Shown here in pieces: positions 36,297 to 45,311 of a stretch of DNA of 64,000 bases (the stretch's first letter is position 1; each line of letters begins with the position of its first letter). The stretch spans positions 6,121,588 through 6,185,587 of the forward strand of contig OX638379.1 of assembly GCA_951813605.1 (NCBI GenBank), given 5' to 3'. The position numbers and the translations under genes are program-made. Source of the DNA: an uncultured Bryobacterales bacterium (GTDB lineage: Bacteria; Acidobacteriota; Terriglobia; Bryobacterales; UBA6623). The notes below the pieces were generated by a model. The model saw only the letters and a program-made list of their open reading frames with translations, was not told the DNA's origin and did no database searches.

Positions 36297-38498
36297 TTAT
36301 CGCCATCTAGCCGTGAGCCCGACAACCAAGGCGAGCCCCGTCTCGGGGATGCGCTGGCGGACGAACGGGTTCAGCGAATTGAGGTGCTCGTAGTAGTACT
36401 TGTCGCCGGCATTCTCGAGGTCGACATGCAGATGCATGGTCGAGCCGCCGCGATTGAGCAGCTCGGCTCCGAACCGTGCCCCGTGAAGCGTGAAGCCCGG
36501 CGAAGGCGTCTCCAGCCGGGCCGCGGAAACCCGGCGCTGGTCCCAGACGTTGCGCATGTAGTACTCCGCCCAGAACCGACCGGAAGAGGACTTGTGGCGG
36601 ATCGCCGAGTTGATTTCCATCGGAGCGATGCCCAGCACCGGCTCCTTCAACGCCCGGTCGTCCGCGATCGTCTTGTAGGCCTGCAATCGAATCTCGATGC
36701 GATCCCCTGCCCGTCGCGCCCCGAGGTTCCACCCCCGGAAGAACGCGCTTTCTCCGTTTGCGTACCGGAACACGACCGGGGGGCTGAGCGGCAGTCGCGG
36801 CCTGACCGCGAGATCCGGCGCGACCGTGATGTAGTTGCCCAAGCTGCGGAGATACCCGCCGGCGTTGAAAGCGAACCGTCCCGCATGCCATTGGATATTG
36901 AGATCGCCTTGCAGGCTGGACTCGGGTCGAATAGCCGGATTTCCCATGAATTCCGCGGCGACTTGGAACCGCGTGCTCGGGAATCGATCCGAATAGCGCT
37001 CCAACGCGCTCGCGGTGCGAACCACGCGGCCCGCGCCTCCGGCAAGTGTGAGCCCTCCCCCCAGATCGTAGCGTCCGGCCAAGCTGAAGTTGGCGTTGGT
37101 CTCGCTGCGGTCAAGATCGCCGCCGGAATTCGCGAGGAAAAACTCGCTCGGGCGTCCTGCGTCGCTGCTCACGAAATCGAGACGCGCGGCCGCTCGAACT
37201 TCGCCTCGGTCGAAGCTGCGACCGGCCAGGGCGTATAGGCCGACGTCACTCAGAGACGTGCCAGCCCAAACCGCAGCGCTGAAGATCAGTTCGTGGTTGC
37301 TCGCGCGAGCAATGAATCGCTGGGCGTCTTGCTCCAAGCGGAAGAAGTCGAAGCCTGCCTGGAGATGCCAAGACTCTCCGGGTGACAGTTCGACGCTTCC
37401 CGAGCCTTCCACTGTGTCCGACTCGGCCGGCAGCGAAATGTCGAGCGCGAACGGGGGTTTCCGGCCGCGCATGTCCATCGCTGTGGGCTTGCCGCGGTTG
37501 CTCATGCGGTGGCTCTTGATATTGGCGTACCCTTTCAACTTCAGGGCAGAGAAGAAGCCGTCCGGCCTGGCGATCTGGTAGCTCGCCCGCCATGCACGAA
37601 GAAGGAAGTGCTCGGCGGTCAGCAGCCTTCCCGGGTAGTCGACGCCGGTCTGCTCGTCATAGAACCCTCCGATCACGATCTCTTGGTCCTCGGTGTGTCT
37701 GAACCGGAAGCTCGCGCCGAGCTGGTGGGCCGTTGCGTCGCTTGGAACGAAGGCGCCTCCGCCTCTTCCTCCGCCCGCCGTGTAATCGTCCAGCAGATCG
37801 CCGGCCGCACGAAGGCTGAAGTCGACATCCGAGCTTCCGCCGTCGATACGGGCGTGAGCAGTGCGCCCGGCACCGTTGCTGCGCCACCCGAGACCTCCAC
37901 GGCCGGCGAGACGCCAGCCTCTCGCCTGGGGCACCGGGCCGGAATTGACGAGGATCGCAGCCATCGCGCCCGCCCCCTCCGTCAGGGCGTAAGGGCCGGT
38001 GACCACCTGCACGCTCTGGACGCTTCCGGGATCGACATGGCTGAGCTCGGAATCCATGCGTGCGGGGCCCGCGGCGAAGGTCCTCGTGCCGTCGACAAGC
38101 ATCGCTATCTGGGTCTCGCGCAGGCCTTGTATCACTGGCTCGAAGTTGATGCCGCCCCGGCGCAGGACCTGCACGTGGGGCGTGTCGCGCAGGCTCGCGA
38201 CCAAGTCTGGCTGGGTCACGGGCTCCGGATGCACAATCTCGGCCGCCACGGGTGCGACGATCTCGATCGCGTCTGTGACTTCCACTCCCTCGTGGACCGG
38301 CAAGATCGAAAGCTCGACCGTGATCTCACGTCGGCCTTCCACCGCGACGGTTCTGGCTAGGAATCCTTCTGCGCTCACCTCCGCCTCGACAGCATTCCCG
38401 GCGAGATTCACTTCGCCCTCCAGGGAAGTGATGCCCCAGGCTGCGTCGCTTCCGGACGCGTCGCGGATCACGACAGTAGCGTCCGAACTAACGCCATA
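36297..38498 (-). pseudogene. TonB-dependent receptor, 5'-truncated at the element junction
   Basis: The frame encodes over 720 residues of a TonB-dependent outer-membrane receptor: the end of a carboxypeptidase-regulatory-like domain (about residues 1-75), the plug (PDLVASLRDTPHVQVLRRGGIN, IQGLRETQIAMLVDGTRTF, VQSVQVVTGPYAL), and a 22-strand barrel ending in LVVGLTARWR. It has no signal peptide, and the regulatory domain lacks its first strands. Upstream the frame is open only to 38498, where the stop codon of the integrase gene (38499-38501) begins in the same frame. The gene's 5' end was evidently displaced by insertion of the mobile element, and the remaining product could not be exported. 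Confidence 0.82.
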
Positions 38499-39473
38499 TC
38501 ATGTGCTACCGTGGGAGCATCGGGTGGGCTTGGGTACATTGAGCGTTGCCAAGCTTGCCTCCGCGGGGGGCGCGGTAACGCCCCCCGCGGGCTTTTTTAG
38601 TTTGAGTCCCAGCAGGACTGGATCCTGCCGGTGAACTTCCCGCACAAGCGCGGCGAGCCGCCCGCGCCTAGCTAGGTTCCATGGAGAGTAATAGCGCTCG
38701 GTGGTCCGCACGCTGCCGTGCCCGAGCAGTGTGCTGACATCGTCGATGGAAAGGCCCGCGAGCAGGAGCTCGACGGCGAAGGTATCCCTGAGGCGGTGCG
38801 GGTGGAATCCTGCGACGCCGGCCGTCGCCGCCAACAGCTTAAGGCGCCTCCGCCAGTACTTGGCGGCGGTGACGGGTCGACCCACGCCCGTCCAGAAGTA
38901 GTGGCGCCGGGCCGTGGACTCTAGCGCTTCCAGCGTCACGAGCACCTCCGCAGGCAGGGCCACGGTGACGAGCTCGCCGCTCTTCGCGCGGCGCAGCACA
39001 AGGTCTCCGTCCTGGCGGATAGCCTCCCGCCCCAGCGTAACCGCGTCCTGGATCGAGAGGCCCGAGTAGCGCAGCAGCAGCAGCAGCGCCCGCTCCTTCG
39101 GCTTGCGCTCGGCCTCGGCCAGCAGGGCGCCCATTTCGTCGGTGCTCAGAGGCATGGTCGGCCGGGCTTCGGACTTCGGCGCCCGGATGTTGTGGGCAGG
39201 CGACTCCGCGATCCAGCCCTCCGCGGCGGCATACGAGAAGAACGCCTTTAGCCTCGCGAGCCGCAGACCTTGCGTGCTCGGGGCGCACGTCCACTGCTCG
39301 CGCCACTTGCGCAGGTCGCCGCTACTGATCGCTGCAACCGATTCCAGCCCGGCATCGCGGGCGAATGCCGCCAGCAGCCGGAAAAGCGACTCGTACCCCT
39401 GGCGCGTGGACTCGCGCAGGTTGCGCGCCTGCAGGTCGCGGAGATACGCCTCACACGCGTCGGGGATCGTCAC
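38499..39473 (-). CDS. Tyrosine recombinase / integrase
   Basis: 324 aa from GTG 39473, which overlaps the resolvase stop as GTGA; the frame is open to 39530. The core-binding domain covers roughly residues 1-90 (YLRDLQARNLRESTRQGYESL). The catalytic domain has the first Arg in LLLLRYSGLSIQDAV, the Lys in LRRAKSGELV, HRLRDTFAVELL (HxxR), LLGHGSVRTT (His) and ERYYSPW with the nucleophile Tyr. The last 40 residues are an odd Pro/Ala-rich tail encoded across a strong hairpin. It sits at the left end of the element and should catalyse integration and excision. Confidence 0.92.
   Translation of the reverse strand: MTIPDACEAYLRDLQARNLRESTRQGYESLFRLLAAFARDAGLESVAAISSGDLRKWREQWTCAPSTQGLRLARLKAFFSYAAAEGWIAESPAHNIRAPKSEARPTMPLSTDEMGALLAEAERKPKERALLLLLRYSGLSIQDAVTLGREAIRQDGDLVLRRAKSGELVTVALPAEVLVTLEALESTARRHYFWTGVGRPVTAAKYWRRRLKLLAATAGVAGFHPHRLRDTFAVELLLAGLSIDDVSTLLGHGSVRTTERYYSPWNLARRGRLAALVREVHRQDPVLLGLKLKKPAGGVTAPPAEASLATLNVPKPTRCSHGST
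38561..38598 (+). terminator. Strong intrinsic terminator within integrase 3' end
   Basis: A perfect 12-bp GC stem (38561-38572 pairing with 38579-38590), a 6-nt loop and then GC followed by six T residues. It would stop rightward transcription entering the integrase gene antisense. It lies inside the coding sequence for the integrase tail. Confidence 0.8.
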
Positions 39474-40066
39474 TGGCCATCTTTTCTGACCCGGCCGCTG
39501 AACGCGGCTGGATCGCCGCGTGGGAACCATCGGCGGAGCGTCGCGGGCGCACAGCCGACGCGCCGCGCGACCTCTGCGCGAGAGACGGTCGGATCGCGCA
39601 GCAGGGCTTGTGCTACCTGCACCGTCTTCCGGTCGTGGAACACGGACGGCCTGCCCCAGCGCTTGCCGGCGGCCCTAGCCGCCTTGTGCGCCTCCCGGGT
39701 GCGCTCGCGGGCCAGGTCGGCCTCGAACTCGGCCATGGCGCCGAAGACCGCGAACACGAGCCGCCCGCCGGGAGAGCCGGTGTCGATCGCCTCCGTGAGG
39801 GAGACTAGCTCGCACTGCCGGCGCTCCAGCTCGCCCGCCAGGTCGATCAGGTGCCGCAGCGACCGCGCCAGCCGGTCGAACTTCCAGACCGCCAGCGTGT
39901 CGCCCCGGCGCAGGAAGTCGAGCGCGGCGTCGAGCTGGGGGCGGCTCTTGGCGCGCCCCGACCCGCGGTCGGTGAAGATCCGACTGCAGCCCCGCTGCTC
40001 CAGGGCCCGCACTTGGTACTCTGGTTCCTGGTCGACCGTCGACACCCTCGCATACCCGACCAGCAT
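39470..40066 (-). CDS. Serine recombinase (resolvase/invertase family)
   Basis: 198 aa from ATG 40066. The N-terminal catalytic domain has LVGYARVSTVDQ (nucleophile Ser), FTDRGSGRAKSRPQLDAAL, DTLAVWKFDRLARSLRHL, and GAMAEFEADLARERTREA. The C-terminal helix-turn-helix is AEVARRVGCAPATLRRWF. It is the small Tn3-resolvase/Gin size, not a large integrase. Its stop overlaps the tyrosine integrase start, so the two recombinases are made from one message. Confidence 0.93.
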   Translation of the reverse strand: MLVGYARVSTVDQEPEYQVRALEQRGCSRIFTDRGSGRAKSRPQLDAALDFLRRGDTLAVWKFDRLARSLRHLIDLAGELERRQCELVSLTEAIDTGSPGGRLVFAVFGAMAEFEADLARERTREAHKAARAAGKRWGRPSVFHDRKTVQVAQALLRDPTVSRAEVARRVGCAPATLRRWFPRGDPAAFSGRVRKDGQ

Positions 40067-40605
40067 GTGCTTGAAAATCGTCCTCCCGAACGAATTGTAC
40101 CAACTATGTTTCCAAGCGCATTTTCGACTTGTTCGACGAGGCGTCCGGGCGGTGCTGGCGGGCAGGCAGCAGCAGTGCTCGAAAACGATCCTTTCCGAGC
40201 GAGGGTGCGCGCCCACAGCGCCAACCCAAACACCGCTCCCAGTAGCCCCAACTGTGGTAGCCCAGATCTTGCGCCGAAGGCCCCCGGATTCACACCATCC
40301 AGCGCCTGACGCTTCGCAGAGGCGCGCCCGCATTCCGGGCGGTGCCCCCAGGACGCCAGATCCAGAGAACGTCGCTCTACGTTGATCCTCGTCAGCCGGT
40401 GTTTGGCGCGGATCCACGCTGAAACGGCCGGAAATCGCCGTTCTTGCCCCGCTTCCGGCGTCGGAAGCGAGCCTGCGGCAGTCGCCGTTCCACGAGTCTT
40501 CGGCGGCTCCAGCCGCGCGGCGTCTGCGGCAGCACACGGAGAGAGGGCCGAACAGGCGACGGCCCGCCCCGGTGAGCCGGGAGGCGCCGTAGATCGCGAG
40601 CGCAC
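40067..40605. other. Non-coding stretch within the element
   Basis: About 540 bp between the resolvase gene and the frameshifted tail of the DUF6166 gene. Only shadow frames are seen. It should hold the resolvase promoter and possibly its res/att sites, but no obvious inverted repeat array was recognised. Confidence 0.4.
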
Positions 40606-40769
40606 TCAGTGTCGTGGCTCTACCGGCCGGCCGCCCGGGAGTCGCAACGGACGCGGCGGGTCGACGCGGCGGGCGCGATAGAGGTAGGAACTCCTGCACG
40701 CCTTGCACGTCACATCCTGCGTGTTCGGAGTCGCGAGCAAGTCCCGGGGGCTGTCAACTTGAGGCCGCA
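40606..40769 (-). pseudogene. Frameshifted continuation with CxxC motif
   Basis: Starting near 40769, the frame shifted relative to the DUF6166 gene reads VDSPRDLLATPNTQDVTCK then ACRSSYLYRARR. Together with HYQLPSMVRAACGL in the other frame, this resembles the small CxnCxxC proteins found on phages and conjugative elements. One missing base (or two extra) would join them. It may be a separate decayed gene rather than part of the DUF6166 protein. Confidence 0.4.
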
Positions 40770-41168
40770 GGCCGCCCTCACCATGCTCGGCAGCTGATAG
40801 TGTTTGCGCCCCCGAAGGATTCTCGCGTCTGGCGGTTCTGACAGGCCAGGATACCGCCGGAGGTTCCGGCACCTCCGCTCGATCGACTCCCGGACCCGCG
40901 CGGCGCGAATCACGCCCCCGGATGCCGGCAACGGCGCGATTACGTCGCGTTTGAACCGCTGGTGCTGGAGGGCGGCAAAGTCACGATCGCCGGTCGCGGC
41001 GAGGTGGATATTGAGCGCCAGATCGGCGGGCCCGCTTCCGCCGTAGCCCCACTCGACACTGCCCGGCGAGTGCCAGACCCACTCATGCGGCATGCCGGTC
41101 ACCACAGCTCGGGCATCGACGCGCTCGCAGACGATGTCGGGGAGGCTTGCCCAAACGCTCCGCTCCAT
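40710..41168 (-). CDS. DUF6166 domain protein
   Basis: 152 aa from ATG 41168. The conserved centre HSPGSVEWGYGGSGPADLALNI and the following FKRDVIAPL match the DUF6166 pattern, common in phages and integrative elements and of unknown function. The C-terminal 40 residues contain HYQLPSMVRAACGLK. A second frame then continues with a sensible protein (VDSPRDLLATPNTQDVTCK), so the 3' part is likely frameshifted. Confidence 0.68.
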   Translation of the reverse strand: MERSVWASLPDIVCERVDARAVVTGMPHEWVWHSPGSVEWGYGGSGPADLALNIHLAATGDRDFAALQHQRFKRDVIAPLPASGGVIRAARVRESIERRCRNLRRYPGLSEPPDARILRGRKHYQLPSMVRAACGLKLTAPGTCSRLRTRRM

Positions 41169-41698
41169 GCATTCAACGGTACGAATGCCGGCACGTTTTC
41201 GCCAAGCCCCGTTGTGGTCCGCTGGGTAACGATCGGTTTCGCGCAATATGCAACGTGCCCTCAGCAAGCTGGGCCGGAAGTCCCCGCGAGAGCGCCCGCG
41301 CCGCCCCGCCAGCGACTGCCGGGCCAAGACGGGCCGGCCCGTCTGCCCGGGTCATCGCGATCGCGCGCGCGCCACGACCGCCTGCACTTGCCCCGCCTGC
41401 GGGTTCAAGATGTGGGGGGAGCGGTCGCTGTGATCGGGATGCCTTGACTGCAAACTCCGCGCCCTCGAGACCAACGAGGGCTCAGCGGGGATGAAGCGGA
41501 TCGTATTCGCCCAGCGCCGCGCAATGACTGGTCGGGATCGCTTCAGAGGCTCCAGTTGGTCGCCTTCGACATATCGCCAGCCTAGCCGTCCAAGCGTGCT
41601 ATGTTGGATCGGCTCGCGCAAACTTGGTTCAGTTCGGCCAATTCAAGCAGGCAGAGTGCTTGCTGTCAGCTAGCAAGAGGGTTGGGTTGGAGGTGTCT
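41169..41698. other. Stretch without an intact gene
   Basis: 530 bp upstream of the secreted cargo gene. It contains a zinc-ribbon-like frame broken by TGA (separate entry) and the ribosome binding site GGAGG (41689-41693) of the next gene. No promoter was recognised. Confidence 0.4.
41248..41490 (+). pseudogene. Possible decayed SprT-like zinc-ribbon tail
   Basis: The frame reads CTCPACGFKMWGERSL, a TGA at 41431-41433, then SGCLDCKLRALETNEG. Two CxxC pairs around a short loop resemble the C-terminal zinc ribbon of SprT-like proteins carried by many conjugative elements. The upstream part has no recognisable metallopeptidase HExxH, so at best this is a fragment. Confidence 0.25.
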
Positions 41699-42286
41699 AT
41701 GGGAGTCCGACGGTGGCGTTATTGCCGCGCAGTCTTGGCGCGGGTCTTGGTCGCTTGGCTTCTATTGCTGATTCCGGCCGCACCGACCTCGGCGCAGGGC
41801 AATATTAGCGTTACCGTGTATCACGTTCCCGAATCCGAGGCCTGCAGGCCGGCCGGTTATCGCGATTCGCTGCCGACCGAAGGCCGCGTGTGCCAGGAAC
41901 TCGATTACAGAGACGACGTCGAGGAGGGGTGGAGAGCAAATCCGGGCGTTCCGCGCCAGCCGTTTACCCTGCAGCCGGGTGGTTGTAATGCGCTACGACT
42001 GCAAACTCCGCTACGAGGCCTCATCCACCAGTACACGACCAGCTTCAAGAACCTTTCCGAAGCCGATCACCGCGCGAGCGTTTTCGTGTTCGACTTTGGA
42101 GGTCCGATGCAGGGGCAGGTAAGTTTGACCCGAATCCGCCCCAGCCAGGAATTGCGATGGGAAGGCCTCCTCGAAGGCGAGCAGTACTGGATCGTTCATC
42201 ACGAAGCGCATTGGCTCCACTGGTTCAACAAGATTACTTGGACGCTCAGGCTGAACACTCAAACTTGGTCATTTCGAATGGACTAG
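41699..42286 (+). CDS. Secreted hypothetical protein
   Basis: 195 aa from ATG 41699, with GGAGG six bases ahead. A long signal peptide contains VLARVLVAWLLLLIPAAPTSAQG. The mature part has three cysteines and a beta-rich, aromatic C-terminus (EGEQYWIVHHEAHWLHWFNKITW). No family was recognised. It precedes a membrane protein by 9 bp, so the two are probably co-expressed. First gene of the cargo zone, with visibly lower GC than the transfer genes. Confidence 0.72.
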   Translation: MGVRRWRYCRAVLARVLVAWLLLLIPAAPTSAQGNISVTVYHVPESEACRPAGYRDSLPTEGRVCQELDYRDDVEEGWRANPGVPRQPFTLQPGGCNALRLQTPLRGLIHQYTTSFKNLSEADHRASVFVFDFGGPMQGQVSLTRIRPSQELRWEGLLEGEQYWIVHHEAHWLHWFNKITWTLRLNTQTWSFRMD

Positions 42287-42295
42287 GAGAGCCCG

Positions 42296-42820
42296 ATGAA
42301 CTGGAAACGCAAACTCGCGGAAAGCCTGATTGATCGCGTGGTGTTGGTCGTGCTGGCCGCAATCCTACTGGGTGCCGTCGAGTACCGGTTCGCTGACCTC
42401 CAGAGGGCGCGCGATGCGCGCGCCGCGGTGTCGACTGTGATGACCGATGCGTTGATGCAGCAGAGGGAGAGCCTGATGGAGGCCGTCGACGACTACATGC
42501 TCTTGATCGATGGGTTGGTGGAGACCAGTTCGCCACCCGATGCGACACTGTCTCGTGCGGAGCGGAAGATTCGTTTGGCGTCAGGTTTTTTTGCCGCCGT
42601 CAGCAGCGCTGACGTGATCAAGAGCAACGCATCCGACTTGGAATCTGCCATGGCCCGGCTGAGCAGTTTCGTCAGAGGCGACCGTCAGGGCTCCGGTACT
42701 GCAAGCCCCTTCGAGACCCTGCAAGGTCTTCAGGACGAGTTCATGAAGAGCTACGTCCAGTTCACCTCGGACATCCGAACCGTCACGCTCGAGGCCGTCG
42801 ACTTGGAAACGGCCAGCTAA
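42296..42820 (+). CDS. Single-pass membrane protein with helical exterior
   Basis: 174 aa. One N-terminal membrane helix (DRVVLVVLAAILLGAVEY) and about 140 residues of predicted helix with coiled-coil character (SLMEAVDDYMLLIDGLVET, ATLSRAERKIRLASGFF). No family recognised. It follows the secreted protein gene closely and may anchor or sense together with it. Confidence 0.72.
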   Translation: MNWKRKLAESLIDRVVLVVLAAILLGAVEYRFADLQRARDARAAVSTVMTDALMQQRESLMEAVDDYMLLIDGLVETSSPPDATLSRAERKIRLASGFFAAVSSADVIKSNASDLESAMARLSSFVRGDRQGSGTASPFETLQGLQDEFMKSYVQFTSDIRTVTLEAVDLETAS

Positions 42821-43262
42821 CATCTAGGCAACCAGTCCCGGTAGTTGTTCATGAACTGCAGTCCCTCTGCGATGGAAGTTGATTGTCCGGAGACTGATCG
42901 TTCTCCGGCTGGCTGAGTACACGGCAGCCAGTGAATTGTCGGCCTCTGACTTCAAGAGGACCTCCTGACACTGAGATTCCCATTGGGCTAGTGGGGTAGA
43001 GTGGCCAAAGAGGCGTAGAGCTGACGAAGCGGAAGCCGCCGTGAAGCTGAGGGGAGAGGCGAAGCCTAGGCCGCCGCCAGCCGGCGGCGGGCCGCCGTAT
43101 CGCAAAGCCTTCCTAAACGGGAGGATTCGCGCAGCCTCAAGAGAGCCCACAGGCGCGGCCGCCGCGCGAGCCTGTGATCCGCTCGGCAAGCGCTGTGCTA
43201 GGCTGGCAGCCGTTTCGGGGTCGAGTACCGACCTTGTGAACGGAGACAGGGGCTTCTCAAGA
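42821..43262. other. Intergenic stretch in the cargo zone
   Basis: About 440 bp with no convincing gene. It contains the short GC-rich inverted pair GCCGCCAGCC/GGCTGGCGGC-like sequence near 43071-43090, not long enough to name. Confidence 0.35.
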
Positions 43263-43508
43263 ATGGACGAATCCTATATCTACATCGCAATGATCGCTCT
43301 CATGACGATCGCGCTGGTCGGCGGCCTGCTGAATCGCGCGCATCTACGCAAAGGCATAAGCCACCAATTTATTCAGTTTGTCGGCGTCGCCTGGCTCATT
43401 GGTGCGACGGTGCTGCTCGCCTTCGCGGATCTCATCGACGGCGTGGCGGGTGCCCTCCTTGGAACCTTGGCTGGCTACCTCTTCGGGATGCGCAGGCACG
43501 ACCGGTAG
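43263..43508 (+). CDS. Small two-helix membrane protein
   Basis: 81 aa from ATG 43263; the frame is open further upstream but not protein-like. Two membrane helices (IYIAMIALMTIALVGGLL and FVGVAWLIGATVLLAFADLI) and a third short glycine-rich hydrophobic segment (GVAGALLGTLAGYLFGM) end in a basic tail. The size and form resemble small inner-membrane or holin-like proteins; function unknown. Confidence 0.6.
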   Translation: MDESYIYIAMIALMTIALVGGLLNRAHLRKGISHQFIQFVGVAWLIGATVLLAFADLIDGVAGALLGTLAGYLFGMRRHDR

Positions 43509-43604
43509 ACTGTCTGCCAGCGCTCGGAAAGGATCGTTTTCGTCACGCTCGGGCAGGGGCTGCCCCCCGAACGAAGCTTCGGGCGGACATGCACTACAAC
43601 CCGA

Positions 43605-43934
43605 TTGGCGGCAGGCATTCCCGAGAGCGAGGCCGGTCAGGTCTGGAAGGCCATGCGCGAGGCGCGAGTCAGGTTGTTCTATTTCGGCGATATGGTGTCT
43701 CGCTACGCCCAGCTATTGACGCTCGCGGCCCCGAGAACCTCCTGGGAGGACCTGCGAATCGAGTGCGGAGACCTGTGGTCGAAGTGGTACGAGGCCGGCG
43801 CGGCAAGCAGGTTCGCCGCCCTGCAAAGCCGCGCTGTTCATCAGCTCCGCCCTGATCGTGGCAAGTATCCTAAAGTGAAAGGCAACGCCGCATCCGCCTT
43901 AGTTTCTCGGGTAGCCAGGGAGAGCACCCTTTGA
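43605..43934 (+). CDS. Hypothetical protein, uncertain start
   Basis: 109 aa if begun at TTG 43605; an internal ATG at 43653 is also possible. Helical, mixed charge (QVWKAMREARVRLFYFGDMVSRYAQLL). No family recognised. It ends 46 bp before the AAA ATPase gene and could be part of that unit. Confidence 0.45.
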   Translation: MAAGIPESEAGQVWKAMREARVRLFYFGDMVSRYAQLLTLAAPRTSWEDLRIECGDLWSKWYEAGAASRFAALQSRAVHQLRPDRGKYPKVKGNAASALVSRVARESTL

Positions 43935-43980
43935 ATACACAGCTGTCGGTCGTTGCTCTGTGGAGAAGGGACACATCCTG

Positions 43981-45309
43981 ATGAACGAGGTCACGCTTAG
44001 AGATTTCCGGTGTTTCCACGAAGAGCAGACTGCCCGCCTAGCACCACTCACTCTGCTTGTCGGAGAAAACAGCACTGGAAAGACCTCGTTCCTAGCTATG
44101 CTTCGGGTGCTTGCGGAGTCTGCCTCTCGGGGTCGCGTTGCGGATTTCCAGAAAGCTCCGTACGATCTTGGTAGCTTTGACGACATTGTGCACTATCGAG
44201 GCGCAAGCGGCGGCAAAGCGGATACGTTTGGAGCAGGATTCACTGCTACTCGGAAGGCGGCTAGGCGTGGCAAGGGCGATGGTGCACCCTACCGCTATAG
44301 AATCGCTTTCAGAAAGCAGGGAGCCATGCCAGTCCCGCTCCAAGTGCATTTCTCCAAAGGCAAAACATCATTAACAAAGCGGTACGAGGCGAACCGGGAT
44401 TCTGTGCTTACGGTCCGAACTCGAAGAGGTGCTTGGCACGGAAACATAGGCGCTATGCGGGGTGTTGACTTCGCGCAGTACGATTTGGATTTTGCCCTCT
44501 TGTTGGCACTAAAACAGGATCGCCGCATCAAACCGTTGGATGGATCGCCACCAATCACTAAGAAAGATTGGGAATCGCTAAAAGCTCTCGCCGAACGCAT
44601 ACCCTTCGTTGTACTAGACTTGCCCTTCGCGAGCGCCCCGGTCCGTTCCAAGCCCCGTCGGACCTACGATCCGGGCAGCCCAATCCAGGATCCCGAAGGC
44701 AACTACATTCCTATGTATCTCTGGGACATGAGTGTCCAGCACAAGAAAGACTGGCTCCGATTCAAGGAGCAGCTCGAACGATTCGGGAAGAATTCGGGTC
44801 TCTTTGATGAGATTTTCATAAGGCCCCTCGGGGACAAGGACAGTGATCCGTTCCAAGTGCAGGTCAGTAAGTCGGGAGGCCAGCGGAGGGGTACCCGGCG
44901 CAACCTGACTGATGTAGGTTATGGCGTGAGTCAGGTGCTGCCCGTGATTACCGAACTGCTGCGCCCGGACGCGTCTAGCCTCCACCTGTTACAGCAACCG
45001 GAAGTGCATCTACACCCCAGCGCCCAAGCTGCTCTTGGAACTTTGTTCTGTCAGGTGGCTACGAAAGATCGGCAGTTGATTGTCGAAACCCACAGTGATC
45101 ACTTGCTCGACCGGGTTCGTATGGACGTCCGAGACGGTGCGACGCAATTGAAGGCGCGGGACGTTTCGATTCTGTTTTTTGAACGCCAGAGCGCTTTGGA
45201 TGTCAAAATCCACTCGCTGAGGCTGGACGAGCAGGGAGACGTGCGGGACGCACCTGAGGGGTACCGCAGTTTCTTCATGGAAGAAATTCAGCGCTCGTTG
45301 GGCATTTGA
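43981..45309 (+). CDS. AAA ATPase, OLD/DUF3696-like
   Basis: 442 aa from ATG 43981 with GGAGAAGGG upstream. It is an ABC-type/SMC-like AAA ATPase: N-terminal EVTLRDFRCFHEE and TLLVGENSTGKTSF (Walker A, residues 28-35). Far downstream come DVGYGVSQVLPVITEL, LLQQPEVHLHPSAQAALG (Walker B region, with Gln where Asp or Glu is usual) and IVETHSDHLLDRV (switch His). The family (OLD-like, DUF3696) supplies ATPase subunits of several phage-defence systems. No TOPRIM domain is attached. A PIN nuclease gene follows after 2 bp. Confidence 0.85.
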   Translation: MNEVTLRDFRCFHEEQTARLAPLTLLVGENSTGKTSFLAMLRVLAESASRGRVADFQKAPYDLGSFDDIVHYRGASGGKADTFGAGFTATRKAARRGKGDGAPYRYRIAFRKQGAMPVPLQVHFSKGKTSLTKRYEANRDSVLTVRTRRGAWHGNIGAMRGVDFAQYDLDFALLLALKQDRRIKPLDGSPPITKKDWESLKALAERIPFVVLDLPFASAPVRSKPRRTYDPGSPIQDPEGNYIPMYLWDMSVQHKKDWLRFKEQLERFGKNSGLFDEIFIRPLGDKDSDPFQVQVSKSGGQRRGTRRNLTDVGYGVSQVLPVITELLRPDASSLHLLQQPEVHLHPSAQAALGTLFCQVATKDRQLIVETHSDHLLDRVRMDVRDGATQLKARDVSILFFERQSALDVKIHSLRLDEQGDVRDAPEGYRSFFMEEIQRSLGI

Positions 45310-45311
45310 AA

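Noticed and set aside
40382..40681. 99-aa plus-strand frame near the resolvase
   Set aside because: Ser/Arg/Gly-rich with no motif; overlaps other equally open frames.
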